From NCBI RefSeq assembly GCF_029892605.1, contig NZ_JARXWF010000003.1:186001-250000 (forward strand): 64,000 nt of DNA, in the 5' to 3' direction. This document shows positions 35,337-43,850 of this stretch, in pieces. The DNA comes from Parabacteroides sp. PM6-13. Lineage in GTDB: Bacteria > Bacteroidota > Bacteroidia > Bacteroidales > Tannerellaceae. Made by a program: the position numbers and the translations under genes. Numbering within the stretch: position 1 is the stretch's first letter; the number at the start of each line of letters is the position of its first letter. The notes below the pieces were generated by a model. That model did not search any database, was not told where the DNA came from, and saw only the letters and a program-made list of their open reading frames with translations.

Positions 35337-35878
35337 AATTAATGCTTCTTGTTGGTTCGACATACCTCTATTAATACCGCACTTTTCGTCCTTTTTTCGT
35401 ACCTTTTTCTTACATTGCGAAAAATTGGTACGAAAAACGGTACGAAATATGGATAATGCAGTTTTACGCTATTTTTTTCGATAAGAAAAAGTAGCAAGCG
35501 AAATAACAACTGATCTGCTTCAAATCGATGTTAGAAAGATGGAAACTAAAAATTGTTTTAGTAAAGAAACTTTCATTCTGTGCTTACGGAAGATTTGAAA
35601 ACATTTTAGATAAACTTGATCTGGATTTCGACGAGTGGGATGATGTGTCATTTATATGGACAAAATAGGACATGGGCAATACTACGCCTTTGAGGTGAAA
35701 GCATGGATAATGAAGGATGAGATAGTATTGTTGAGGGAGATGTTGTGTTCTCCGTAAGGTTGAAAAAATGCGAAAAGATGAGTGCCATTTTAATCAGCAT
35801 CCATACAGGGTGATTTTTAAATTAAAGAAATGCTTGAGTATGATGTAGAGAAAGGAGTAAATTTATATATTTGTGTGC
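35337..35878 (+). other. Island stretch with no intact gene; repeats and gene debris
   Basis: About 540 bases without a convincing gene. At 35393-35453 inverted and direct copies of GGTACGAAA/TTTCGTACC occur, a pattern that I associate with sequence next to Bacteroidota integrase genes (memory, not a search). At 35590-35670 a short open segment reads LDKLDLDFDEWDDVSFIWTK before a stop, and a 33-codon frame MDKIGHGQYYAFEV... follows; both look like debris. No integrase is present. Confidence 0.5.
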
Positions 35879-36658
35879 ATGAGAAAAATTCTTCTAAATA
35901 GCAAGTTTATAAACATTGCAATTATAGCAAATGCATTCGTTGTTTTCTTTCAGGAGTTTAGCGATTCACATTTGTTCTTGCAGTATGTGGATTGTTTTTT
36001 TACAGCATTGTTTGTTGCGGAAGTTATAATAAAATCTATCACTTATGGAATTGGCTACTATACTAAGAGCAAACTAAACTTGTTAGATTTGTTTGTTATT
36101 GTAATATCAGCTATATCTATTGTTATAATGACATTTTTTGACTCTGAAGTTGTGAGTTTTAGTTTCTTGACATCTTTACGAGTACTTAGGCTATTTAAGT
36201 CTTTTAGGCTGCTAAAAGTAGTCCCTAATATGGATCAAATTGTGTCAGGCGTAAACAGAGCTGTTAAAACGTCATATGTTGTTGTTTTATCATTCCTTAT
36301 ATTACTTTTTATTGTCTCAGTGTTTACGTGTGCATTATTTAAGGATATAGCACCAGAATATTTTGACAACCCACTATCTTCAATTTATTCTGTCTTTCGT
36401 GTTTTTTCGGTTGAAGGATGGTATGAAATACCTGATATAATAGCTTCAAGAACATCTGTTGTTGTAGCATTCTTTTCAAAGATATATTTTGTTATAATTC
36501 TTTTCGTTGGAGGTATACTTGGGATGTCGTTGATAAACTCTATTTTTGTGGATGCTATGGTAAGCGACAACAATATAGAGCTAGAGAAAGAGGTTAGAAA
36601 CTTGTCTAAAAAAATAGAAGAATTAACATCTGTAATTAATAACAATAAATCTAATTGA
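35879..36658 (+). CDS. Voltage-gated ion channel-like membrane protein
   Basis: A 259-residue protein with a single six-helix channel unit (Ion_trans type). S1-S3 lie at about 8-28, 38-58 and 66-86. S4 (96-115) has a positive residue every third place: R101, R104, K107, R110, K113. S5 is at 132-152, the pore loop at 168-186 with E179-G180-W181 (FSVEGWYEIPD), S6 at 202-226, and a C-terminal coiled coil at 232-255. Bacterial sodium channels such as NaChBac share this plan, with filter LESW. Ion preference is not predictable here. The gene is AT-rich and one base from the downstream nuclease-domain gene, so the two form an operon. ATG 35879 is chosen over GTG 35873; TATATTTG (35866-35873) is too close to serve that ATG normally. 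Confidence 0.85.
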   Translation: MRKILLNSKFINIAIIANAFVVFFQEFSDSHLFLQYVDCFFTALFVAEVIIKSITYGIGYYTKSKLNLLDLFVIVISAISIVIMTFFDSEVVSFSFLTSLRVLRLFKSFRLLKVVPNMDQIVSGVNRAVKTSYVVVLSFLILLFIVSVFTCALFKDIAPEYFDNPLSSIYSVFRVFSVEGWYEIPDIIASRTSVVVAFFSKIYFVIILFVGGILGMSLINSIFVDAMVSDNNIELEKEVRNLSKKIEELTSVINNNKSN

Positions 36659-36659
36659 T

Positions 36660-37742
36660 ATGGACTTGAAAGATGTATTAAAGCAGTTATCAGAAAGAGC
36701 TGGTAAAGTAAAGGACAGCCTTCAAACAGAAGAAGCAACAAAGAACGCATTGATCATGCCGTTTATTCAGTCTTTAGGATATGATGTTTTCAATCCACTT
36801 GAAGTTGTACCTGAGTTTATTTGCGATATAGGAACAAAAAAGGGAGAGAAAATAGACTATGCAATCATGAAGGGAGATGACCCTATCCTTTTGATAGAAT
36901 GCAAACATTGTAATCAGGATCTTAGCTTACATGACAATCAGCTTTTGAGGTATTTTCATGTCACAAATGCAAAGTTTGGAATATTAACAAATGGACTTCA
37001 ATACCGATTTTATACTGATCTAGAAGTACCTAACAGAATGGACGAAAAGCCATTCTTTGAATTTAATATTCTTGAAATAAAGTCTCAGCATATCGAAGAA
37101 ATAAAAAAATTTCATAAGGCATACTTTGATGTTGATAATATATTGAGTTCGGCAAGTGAGTTAAAGTACACAAACGAATTAAAGGAGATACTAAACAGAG
37201 AGTATGCAGATCCAAGCCCTGAGTTTACAAAATTTCTTGTTAAACAGGTTATGCCTGGTTCTATGGCTACGGCAAAAATAATAGATCAATTCGCTCCTTT
37301 AGTGAAAAAATCTATCGCATCTATTATTAATGATGCTATTTCAGATATGCTTAAAAATGCTTTAAATGCAGGAGTTGAAAAAGAGAAGGAAACTCCAAAA
37401 ATTGAAGTGTTAAAAGAAGATGAGAAAAGTGTTGATAGTAAGATTGTTACAACGGAGGAAGAGCTGGAGGCTTATTATATTGTTAAGTCTATACTTAGGC
37501 AGACATTCCCATGTGAAAGGATTACATATAGAGATGGGCAGACATACTTCTCGGTTCTTGTTGATGATAATAATAGAAAGCCAGTATGTCGTTTGTATCT
37601 AAATTCTCCAACAAACAAGATGATTTCTTTTGTTGGTGATGATAAAAAGGAAATAAAAAATAAAATCCAATCATTAGATGAAATTTATAATTTTTCGAGC
37701 GAGATTATCGGAGCGGCCGGGAAGTTTATAAGTATAGATTGA
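36660..37742 (+). CDS. PD-(D/E)xK nuclease-domain protein (type I restriction HsdR N-terminus-like)
   Basis: A 360-residue protein. Residues about 20-170 match the HsdR N-terminal / COG4748-like nuclease fold: TKNALIMPFIQSLGYDVFNP, then the catalytic set D67 (KIDYAI) and E80-C-K82 (LLIECKH), then QLLRYFHVTNAKFGILTNGLQYRFYTD. Residues 170-240 are helical and 245-360 form a second domain (EELEAYYIVKSILRQTF...) of unknown role. There is no motor or specificity subunit nearby, so this is not a complete restriction system. It is one base downstream of the channel-like gene. Both genes are clearly more AT-rich than their surroundings, which points to transfer. Confidence 0.8.
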   Translation: MDLKDVLKQLSERAGKVKDSLQTEEATKNALIMPFIQSLGYDVFNPLEVVPEFICDIGTKKGEKIDYAIMKGDDPILLIECKHCNQDLSLHDNQLLRYFHVTNAKFGILTNGLQYRFYTDLEVPNRMDEKPFFEFNILEIKSQHIEEIKKFHKAYFDVDNILSSASELKYTNELKEILNREYADPSPEFTKFLVKQVMPGSMATAKIIDQFAPLVKKSIASIINDAISDMLKNALNAGVEKEKETPKIEVLKEDEKSVDSKIVTTEEELEAYYIVKSILRQTFPCERITYRDGQTYFSVLVDDNNRKPVCRLYLNSPTNKMISFVGDDKKEIKNKIQSLDEIYNFSSEIIGAAGKFISID

Positions 37743-37830
37743 TATGATCTCTGTATATGATGAAAAAACTCCTTGTTTTTTTCTCCTATTTTACACATTG
37801 GGCTTAATCGATTGATCTATAATAGAATGC

Positions 37831-37894
37831 TCCTGCTACAACAAAGAAAGCCGCTTAAATAGCGGCTTTCTTTGTTTAAACACGCTTCTTTACT
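37831..37894 (+). repeat. Partial copy of the tRNA-Gln 3' end plus terminator (copy C)
   Basis: TCCTGCTACAACAA resembles the tRNA end TCCTGGTAGAACAA. It is followed by an intact hairpin AAAGCCGCT/AGCGGCTTT and TTTAAACACGCTTCTTTACT, matching copy B. It marks the right border of the island and also works as a terminator for the nuclease-domain gene. Confidence 0.65.
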
Positions 37895-38050
37895 ACTCTG
37901 TGTGCCTTCATATCAGGTTGCATGCTTTTCTTATTTCAGATTCACAAGATTATGGGGTGATCCCGTATATGGCCGGAAACAACAAAAATTCTCACGATGT
38001 TGTCAGGCGTTGAGAATTTATTCTCACGATTTTTTTGAGCCTGAGAAAAA

Positions 38051-38092
38051 ATTCTCACCGGCGTGAGAAAAAATTCTCATGCGGGTGAGAAT
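38051..38092. repeat. Second copy of the TTCTCAC/GTGAGAA palindrome
   Basis: Arms 38051-38069 and 38074-38092 around AAAA; the right arm is identical to that at 26715-26733, and the left arm differs at two or three bases. Confidence 0.8.
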
Positions 38093-38322
38093 GAAAATAG
38101 CCTGTAGTTTTACGTTTTTAGTTGACTCTTTTTTGTCTTATCTGTACAAGCGGTTGACTCGGTTTACCGTTAGTTGTAAATTGGGTTTACCTTATGGAAT
38201 ATCGTACAAAAGGGGCCTTGTGTACAAATTTACACAAATACGTATAGAATTCACCGGGAAATGTGCTCGGGAAGGCTTTCTTTTGTAACTTGGAATAATA
38301 ACATTACTAAAATCAATCTATC

Positions 38323-40161
38323 ATGAAACACTATTGGATATGGGCTATTTTGTTATGTGCCTTTTCTGTTCAGATGAAAGGACAGGATCCGCGTGAGAGT
38401 CATTACTATTATGAAATGTTGAATCCGCAGCATGCCGTGAAACCCTTGGTGGAGGGGTATGCCGACCAACGGGTCGAAGAGACAATGAACCGGGGACTGG
38501 TTGCCGCCCAAGCAGCCGATGGGAAAGGTGTCTATCTGAGCTGGCGTCTATTGAAGATCGATAGTCCGAATGCTCTCTTTCATGTCTATCGTTCTGTCAA
38601 CGGAAAGACAAAGAAATTAACCGGCAAAGCCTTGGCGACAACAACCGATTTTACCGATAAAACACCTGCTGCCGGTCAAGCCGACTATTGGGTAGAGTGT
38701 ATAGAAGGGAAAAAGAAAACTGCGTCAGAAAAGATAACGGTAGAGGCAGCAAAGCTGCAGGCACCGAATTACCGGAGCATTGCCCTGAGAAACGGGGTGA
38801 CAGCCGGTAAGGTAGCCGTGGGCGACCTCAATGGTGACGGCACCTACGACTACATCATTCGCCACCCGCATACCAATGTCGATCCGGGCGTGAAAAGCCC
38901 GAACGACGGCACCACCTATAAGATCGAAGCCTATCTGAGTGACGGCACCTATCTGTGGACAAAAGACCTGGGGCTTGGCATCGAGCCGGGTGTTTGGTAC
39001 TCCCCGTTTATGGTGTATGATTTCGATGGTGATGGCAAAGCGGAAGTCGCTTTGAAGACAGCCGGTGATGACTACCTGAAAAATAAAGAAGGACGCATCT
39101 ATGGAGGAAGCGAATACCTCTCGGTATTGGATGGTATGACGGGCGAAGAGGTGGCACGCGTCGACTGGCCGGAACGCAACGATCGCTACGGTAACCTGGT
39201 GCGTCAGAACCGTAACCAAATCGGTATGGCTTACCTGGATGGGAAGACACCCTGTATCCTGGCCGCGCGCGGCACCTATAAATTGATGGTAGTTGATGCC
39301 TGGCAATTCCATGATGGTGAATTGAAGCAACTATGGCATTGGGATAGTGACGAAGAGAATCCTGTCTTGCGTAGCCAGGGAGCGCACAATATGGTGTGCG
39401 GCGATGTGGATGGTGACGGACGAGACGAGATCCTGTTGGGAGCTTGTATGCTCGACGATAATGGAACCCTGTTGTGGTCGTCCGGTCTGGGACATCCTGA
39501 TAAGGCCTATCTGACCGATATCGATCCCCAACGTCCGGGTATGGAGATATTCCTGGCTCTTGAACCACCTAAAGATAATGGATACGGCGTATGTGTGTTG
39601 GATGCCAAAACGGGAGAACGTGTATGGGGCATCGGGCATAAAACGTTTCATGTGGGCGACGGCATGGTGGCCGATATCGATCCGACAAGCCCTGGACTGG
39701 AATGTTTTGCCAGCGAAGATAAAAAGGGCGGTTCGACCGATAAGTATCTCCTGAGTGCCGACGGCAAGAAGCTGACAACCGACAACGACGAGGTGCCACC
39801 TTGTCGCAATTGGATCTGGTGGGACGCGGGACATATCCGTCAGATGTTCTTCGGTGATGATAATCGTTGGGGAGCAGAGTCGATGTCGAATGGCAGAAGC
39901 CAGTCGATCGGTTACTGGAAAGGAGAGAAGATTGCGGAAGGCATCATGGGCGATATCATCATGATTGCTGATGTGTTGGGCGATTGGCGTGAAGAGGTGA
40001 TCACGGCTTTGCCGGGCGAATTGCGCATTTATCACACGAATATCCCGGCAAAGGATCGGAAAGTCACCCTCATGCAGGATGCTATTTACCGGAGTTATGT
40101 GTTGGAACGTTCGCAGGGCTATCCGCAAGCGCCGGTTCCTTCTTATTATATCGGAGAATAA
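38323..40161 (+). CDS. Rhamnogalacturonan lyase, PL11 type
   Basis: A secreted polysaccharide lyase of 612 residues that cuts the rhamnose-galacturonate backbone of rhamnogalacturonan I by beta-elimination. A signal peptide (MKHYWIWAILLCAFSVQMKG) precedes an N-terminal beta domain (RGLVAAQAADGKGVYLSWRLL) and an eight-bladed propeller. Calcium loops recur: DLNGDGTYDY, DFDGDGKAEV, DVDGDGRDEI. The C-terminal block (GRSQSIGYWKGEKIAEGIMGD, QDAIYRSYV) is typical of PL11. It heads a three-gene unit with two other carbohydrate-active candidates. Confidence 0.92.
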   Translation: MKHYWIWAILLCAFSVQMKGQDPRESHYYYEMLNPQHAVKPLVEGYADQRVEETMNRGLVAAQAADGKGVYLSWRLLKIDSPNALFHVYRSVNGKTKKLTGKALATTTDFTDKTPAAGQADYWVECIEGKKKTASEKITVEAAKLQAPNYRSIALRNGVTAGKVAVGDLNGDGTYDYIIRHPHTNVDPGVKSPNDGTTYKIEAYLSDGTYLWTKDLGLGIEPGVWYSPFMVYDFDGDGKAEVALKTAGDDYLKNKEGRIYGGSEYLSVLDGMTGEEVARVDWPERNDRYGNLVRQNRNQIGMAYLDGKTPCILAARGTYKLMVVDAWQFHDGELKQLWHWDSDEENPVLRSQGAHNMVCGDVDGDGRDEILLGACMLDDNGTLLWSSGLGHPDKAYLTDIDPQRPGMEIFLALEPPKDNGYGVCVLDAKTGERVWGIGHKTFHVGDGMVADIDPTSPGLECFASEDKKGGSTDKYLLSADGKKLTTDNDEVPPCRNWIWWDAGHIRQMFFGDDNRWGAESMSNGRSQSIGYWKGEKIAEGIMGDIIMIADVLGDWREEVITALPGELRIYHTNIPAKDRKVTLMQDAIYRSYVLERSQGYPQAPVPSYYIGE

Positions 40162-40203
40162 TCGGGTATAAACGTTTTGTTTACCCACACAAAGAAATAA
40201 AAA

Positions 40204-43200
40204 ATGAAAGATAAAATGAAGATGCCGCTTTTATGGGCTTTGTTTGTATGTCTTGCCTTTTCGGCCTGTCAGCCAAAGGGTGACAAAGAGACTTTGCGCT
40301 ATTGGCAGGGAAAAGAGAGAGAGCTTCGGTATCATCCGGAGGGAGAAGAGTTTGTGATTACGAACGGTACGAAACGGTTTACGCGTGCTATCTACGGCAC
40401 CAATACCGGTTTTCGTTTCGAGACGAGTGACTTCCCGGAGTTTGGTCTCTATATGCCCCGGTTGGGAGGTAGCGTTTATATGGCGGTTACTACCCCGTCG
40501 GAAACGGTGTGGATGAAGGATCTGGCGTCGATCGAGTCACGCTTTAAGTCCGGGCAGCGCACCTATATCCTACGGGATAGTCGCGTGCTGGGCGACGGTG
40601 TCCTGACAGTCGACGCGGTAGCCCTGTCGGATGCCGACGGTTTGGTGGTGAGATATAAGGCAGAAAACCTGCCGGATGATCTGAAAATTGTTTGGATATA
40701 CGGAGGAGCCAACAATCAGCGTTTTAGCCGGGAAGGCGATCTCGGGGTCGATCCTGAAGACAGCTTTTTTATCAAGGCGGAGAACTGCCAGGGTAATCAA
40801 TATGATATGACGGGAAGCCAATTCACCATCAGCTATGCTACCTCAAACCGGATAACGGGAACTTTCCCAACGGGTAGCTCCCTGCGATTGGGCGACGCCC
40901 GACAGATCGATACGCTGCCGGAACTGTTGCGCTCTGAAGCTTCAGAGGCGCCTATTATGATAGCGGAATACCCGCTCACCTCTGATCCTTTTTATATCGA
41001 GCTGCATAACCCTAAGAGCCATGTGGATTTCACCTATACGGATCTGGAGAAGGCTTTCGATGATGGTGTGGCTTATCGCACACAGGTGTCTTCGACCATG
41101 AAGATCAATACCCCCGATCCGTTTATCAATACGCTTGGTGGTATATTCTCTGGTGCAGAAGACGCGGTATGGGAAGATCCGGGCTATCTGCATGGGGCTA
41201 TTGGCTGGCGTGTGCCACTCACCGGTTGGCGGGCAGCCTACCTGGCCGACTTCTTGGGTATTCAGGACAGAGCACGCAGGCATTTTAATGGGTATGTGAA
41301 TTCACAGGTGACGAATGTGCCTGTTACTCTTCCTCACCAGCAGGATCAAAAGTTGCATCTGGCAAGAGCTGCGAAAATATGGGGAACGCCCATGTATAGC
41401 AATGGATATATCTGCCGGACGCCGAATACGACTAATGTGATGCATCATTACGATATGAACCTTGTCTTTATCGATGAGCTGTTGTGGCATCTCAACTGGA
41501 CGGGTGATATGGCGTATGCCCGGGAGGTGTTTCCTACGCTTCAGCGACACCTGGCCTGGGAGAAGAACACGTTCGATCCCGACGGTGACAGCCTCTATGA
41601 CGCGGTTTGTTGTATTTGGGCTTCTGACGCTTTGCAATACAATGGCGGGAAAGTGACTCACTCGAGTGCCTACAACTACCGATCAAACAAAATGATGGCC
41701 GAAATAGCAGAGAAGTTGGGAGAAGATCCGACCCCATACAAAGTGGAGGCGGAGCGTATCCTTACGGCGATGAATCGGGAGCTCTGGATCGGTGAGAAAG
41801 GCTGGTGGGCTGAGTTTGTGGATGTGATGGGACATCGTATGCGGCACGACCGGGCAGCTCTCTGGAGCGTCTATCACTCGATCGATTCCGAAGTGCACGA
41901 TCCGTTCCAGGCCTATCAGGCAACGCGTTATGTGGATACCGAGCTGCCACATATCCCTGTTCTGGGAAAGGGACTTGCCGACACGGATAACTATGTGGTG
42001 GCAACAACCAACTGGCAGCCTTATGACTGGTCGATAAACAATGTGGCCTTTGCGGAGAATGCGCATACGGCACTTTCTTTCTGGCAGGCCGGAAGGGGTG
42101 ATGAGGCGTTCAAGCTCTTTAAAGGTATTATTTTAGATGCTATGTATCTGGGCTCGGGACCGGGTAATATTACGCAGGTCTCTTTCTACGACGCGGCTCG
42201 TGGGGAGCTCTATCGCGACTTTTCCGACCCGGTCTCTATGGGTGTCAGAGCGGTGGTGCAGGGTATGTATGGCATTGTGCCTGATCTGATGAACAACCGT
42301 TTGGTGATACGTCCGGGATTCCCCGAAGCGTGGGAGTTCGCCGATATAAAGACAAAAAACATGGCCTATTCCTTTAAGCGTACCGGTCTGAGAGACGAGT
42401 ACACGGTGGAACCGAATCTGTTGAAGCAGGATGTTCAATTGATAATGGAACTGAATGCGTTAACAAACAGTGTGAAGTCAGTGCAAGTGAACGGCAAAGA
42501 GGTGGCTTATTCGCTGATAGAGAACGCAATCTCCTGTCCGAAGATTTGCTTCGACGCGGGAACGGCATCCAAATACGATATAACGATTGAATGGAAAGGA
42601 GAGAAGATCTCTCGTGAGCCGATCGCTGCCACGGTGGCTAATGGTGGTCGACTGGCATTGAAACTACCCTTCTCATCGGGTGATATCTATGATCCACAGG
42701 GCATTCTTACGGACGGACAGCTGGATAATGGGCTGTTGAGTGGAATGGTCTCTGCAGAGGAGGGACATCGCACACTGTTCGTGCGTGTGGCTTCCGGAGA
42801 GATGTCTTATTGGATTCCTGTTGATGTGAAGGTGGTCAAGGCGGCTGATCTGGTAAATAACCCTGACTCGGAAAAATTGGAATTTACACTTGTTAATCAT
42901 AGCGAAGAGACCTTATCGGGTGATCTCTATCTGAATCACCAAAAGACGGATAAGAAGGTACATATAGCCGCAAACGGAAAAACCTCCTATACCTTTGATG
43001 CGCCAATGGCTTCGCTTGGAACCAATCTGGTGGAGGTCCGTTCGGGTGAAGAGATCCTCTATACGTTCCATGCCACCAACTGGAATATACCCTCTTCAGC
43101 CGATAGGGATTACCAAACGGTAGACATGCAGGCGGGCTTCAATGACCGGGTGCGGGATATCTTTGCCTATGATAAATACCTCACGCCTCGTTATGAATAC

Positions 43201-43839
43201 ACGACGCTTCAGGTGCCCAGCCAGGGCATGGGGCAATGGTGTCATCCGGAAAGACTCTCTTCTATTGATGACAGAGGACTCAGAAGCATAGCAGCGAAGA
43301 ATAATAACCTCTTCACCATGCCTCAGGGTATACCTTTCGCTACGCCGGGAGGAAGCGATGAACCCAATGTGATGTTTACCACTCTTTGGGATAATTATCC
43401 CACCGAGGCAACCCTGCCACTCAGCGGAAAGGCATCGAAAGCCTATCTGTTGATGGCTGCTTCGACCTATCATATGCAGTGTCATGTACTTAATGGGCAG
43501 GTGCGTGTCTGTTACAAGGATGGCACCGGGGAGACGCTCGATCTGATCTTCCCCGACAACCTGCTTCCGCTCGATCAGGATATCTTCATCGATGGATGGG
43601 CCTTTAACTGCCCGCAACCTCGCCCGTGGCGGGTGAGCCTGAAGAACGGTGCCGTGTCGAAGTATCATGCCGGTGAACTGGGTGTGCCTATGTCGAACAA
43701 CCCGATGTATATAGATGGTGGGATGGCAACCCTGCTCGATTTGCCGCTCGATCCGGAGAAAGAGTTGGAAAGCCTTACGATCGAAACGATTGCCAATGAG
43801 GTGATCATTGGTGTGATGGGTGTTACCTTGATGAAATAA
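40204..43839 (+). CDS. Large glycosidase-like lipoprotein (DUF4450 type)
   Basis: A 1211-residue lipoprotein (lipobox FSAC, Cys22). The N-terminal 300 residues are beta-rich (EFVITNGTKRFTRAIYGTNTGFRFE). A central helical block of about 330-720, with NTLGGIFSGAEDAVWEDPGYLHGAIGWRVPLTGWR, DPDGDSLYDAVCCIWASDALQYNG and WQPYDWSINNVAFAENAHTALSFWQAGR, looks like an (alpha/alpha)6 glycosidase barrel. C-terminal beta domains follow. I associate the layout with DUF4450 proteins from pectin loci of Bacteroides. The substrate is probably a rhamnogalacturonan side chain, judged from its neighbours. 42 bases separate it from the PL11 gene, and 11 from the next gene. Confidence 0.7.
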   Translation: MKDKMKMPLLWALFVCLAFSACQPKGDKETLRYWQGKERELRYHPEGEEFVITNGTKRFTRAIYGTNTGFRFETSDFPEFGLYMPRLGGSVYMAVTTPSETVWMKDLASIESRFKSGQRTYILRDSRVLGDGVLTVDAVALSDADGLVVRYKAENLPDDLKIVWIYGGANNQRFSREGDLGVDPEDSFFIKAENCQGNQYDMTGSQFTISYATSNRITGTFPTGSSLRLGDARQIDTLPELLRSEASEAPIMIAEYPLTSDPFYIELHNPKSHVDFTYTDLEKAFDDGVAYRTQVSSTMKINTPDPFINTLGGIFSGAEDAVWEDPGYLHGAIGWRVPLTGWRAAYLADFLGIQDRARRHFNGYVNSQVTNVPVTLPHQQDQKLHLARAAKIWGTPMYSNGYICRTPNTTNVMHHYDMNLVFIDELLWHLNWTGDMAYAREVFPTLQRHLAWEKNTFDPDGDSLYDAVCCIWASDALQYNGGKVTHSSAYNYRSNKMMAEIAEKLGEDPTPYKVEAERILTAMNRELWIGEKGWWAEFVDVMGHRMRHDRAALWSVYHSIDSEVHDPFQAYQATRYVDTELPHIPVLGKGLADTDNYVVATTNWQPYDWSINNVAFAENAHTALSFWQAGRGDEAFKLFKGIILDAMYLGSGPGNITQVSFYDAARGELYRDFSDPVSMGVRAVVQGMYGIVPDLMNNRLVIRPGFPEAWEFADIKTKNMAYSFKRTGLRDEYTVEPNLLKQDVQLIMELNALTNSVKSVQVNGKEVAYSLIENAISCPKICFDAGTASKYDITIEWKGEKISREPIAATVANGGRLALKLPFSSGDIYDPQGILTDGQLDNGLLSGMVSAEEGHRTLFVRVASGEMSYWIPVDVKVVKAADLVNNPDSEKLEFTLVNHSEETLSGDLYLNHQKTDKKVHIAANGKTSYTFDAPMASLGTNLVEVRSGEEILYTFHATNWNIPSSADRDYQTVDMQAGFNDRVRDIFAYDKYLTPRYEYTTLQVPSQGMGQWCHPERLSSIDDRGLRSIAAKNNNLFTMPQGIPFATPGGSDEPNVMFTTLWDNYPTEATLPLSGKASKAYLLMAASTYHMQCHVLNGQVRVCYKDGTGETLDLIFPDNLLPLDQDIFIDGWAFNCPQPRPWRVSLKNGAVSKYHAGELGVPMSNNPMYIDGGMATLLDLPLDPEKELESLTIETIANEVIIGVMGVTLMK

Positions 43840-43850
43840 GGAGATTGGGT

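Larger units (their letters stand above)
37743..38322 (+). other. Intergenic region after the island: att-like copy and hairpin repeats
   Basis: 580 bases without a gene. It holds copy C of the tRNA 3' end and terminator (37831-37894), degenerate TTCTCAC/GAGAA repeats at 37989-38050, and a palindrome at 38051-38092. Further on, GGTTGACTCGGTTTACC and GTTGACTC motifs lie at about 38119-38166. No TAnnTTTG box for the lyase gene is clear. Confidence 0.6.

Noticed and set aside
36660..37742. Complete type I restriction system
   Set aside because: Only an HsdR-N-like nuclease domain is present; no helicase motor, HsdM or HsdS is nearby.
37872..38066. 64-codon frame after the nuclease-domain gene
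   Set aside because: It is made of terminator and palindromic repeat sequence.
39331..40188. 285-codon reverse frame inside the PL11 lyase gene
   Set aside because: Antisense to a clear enzyme; no recognisable protein features.
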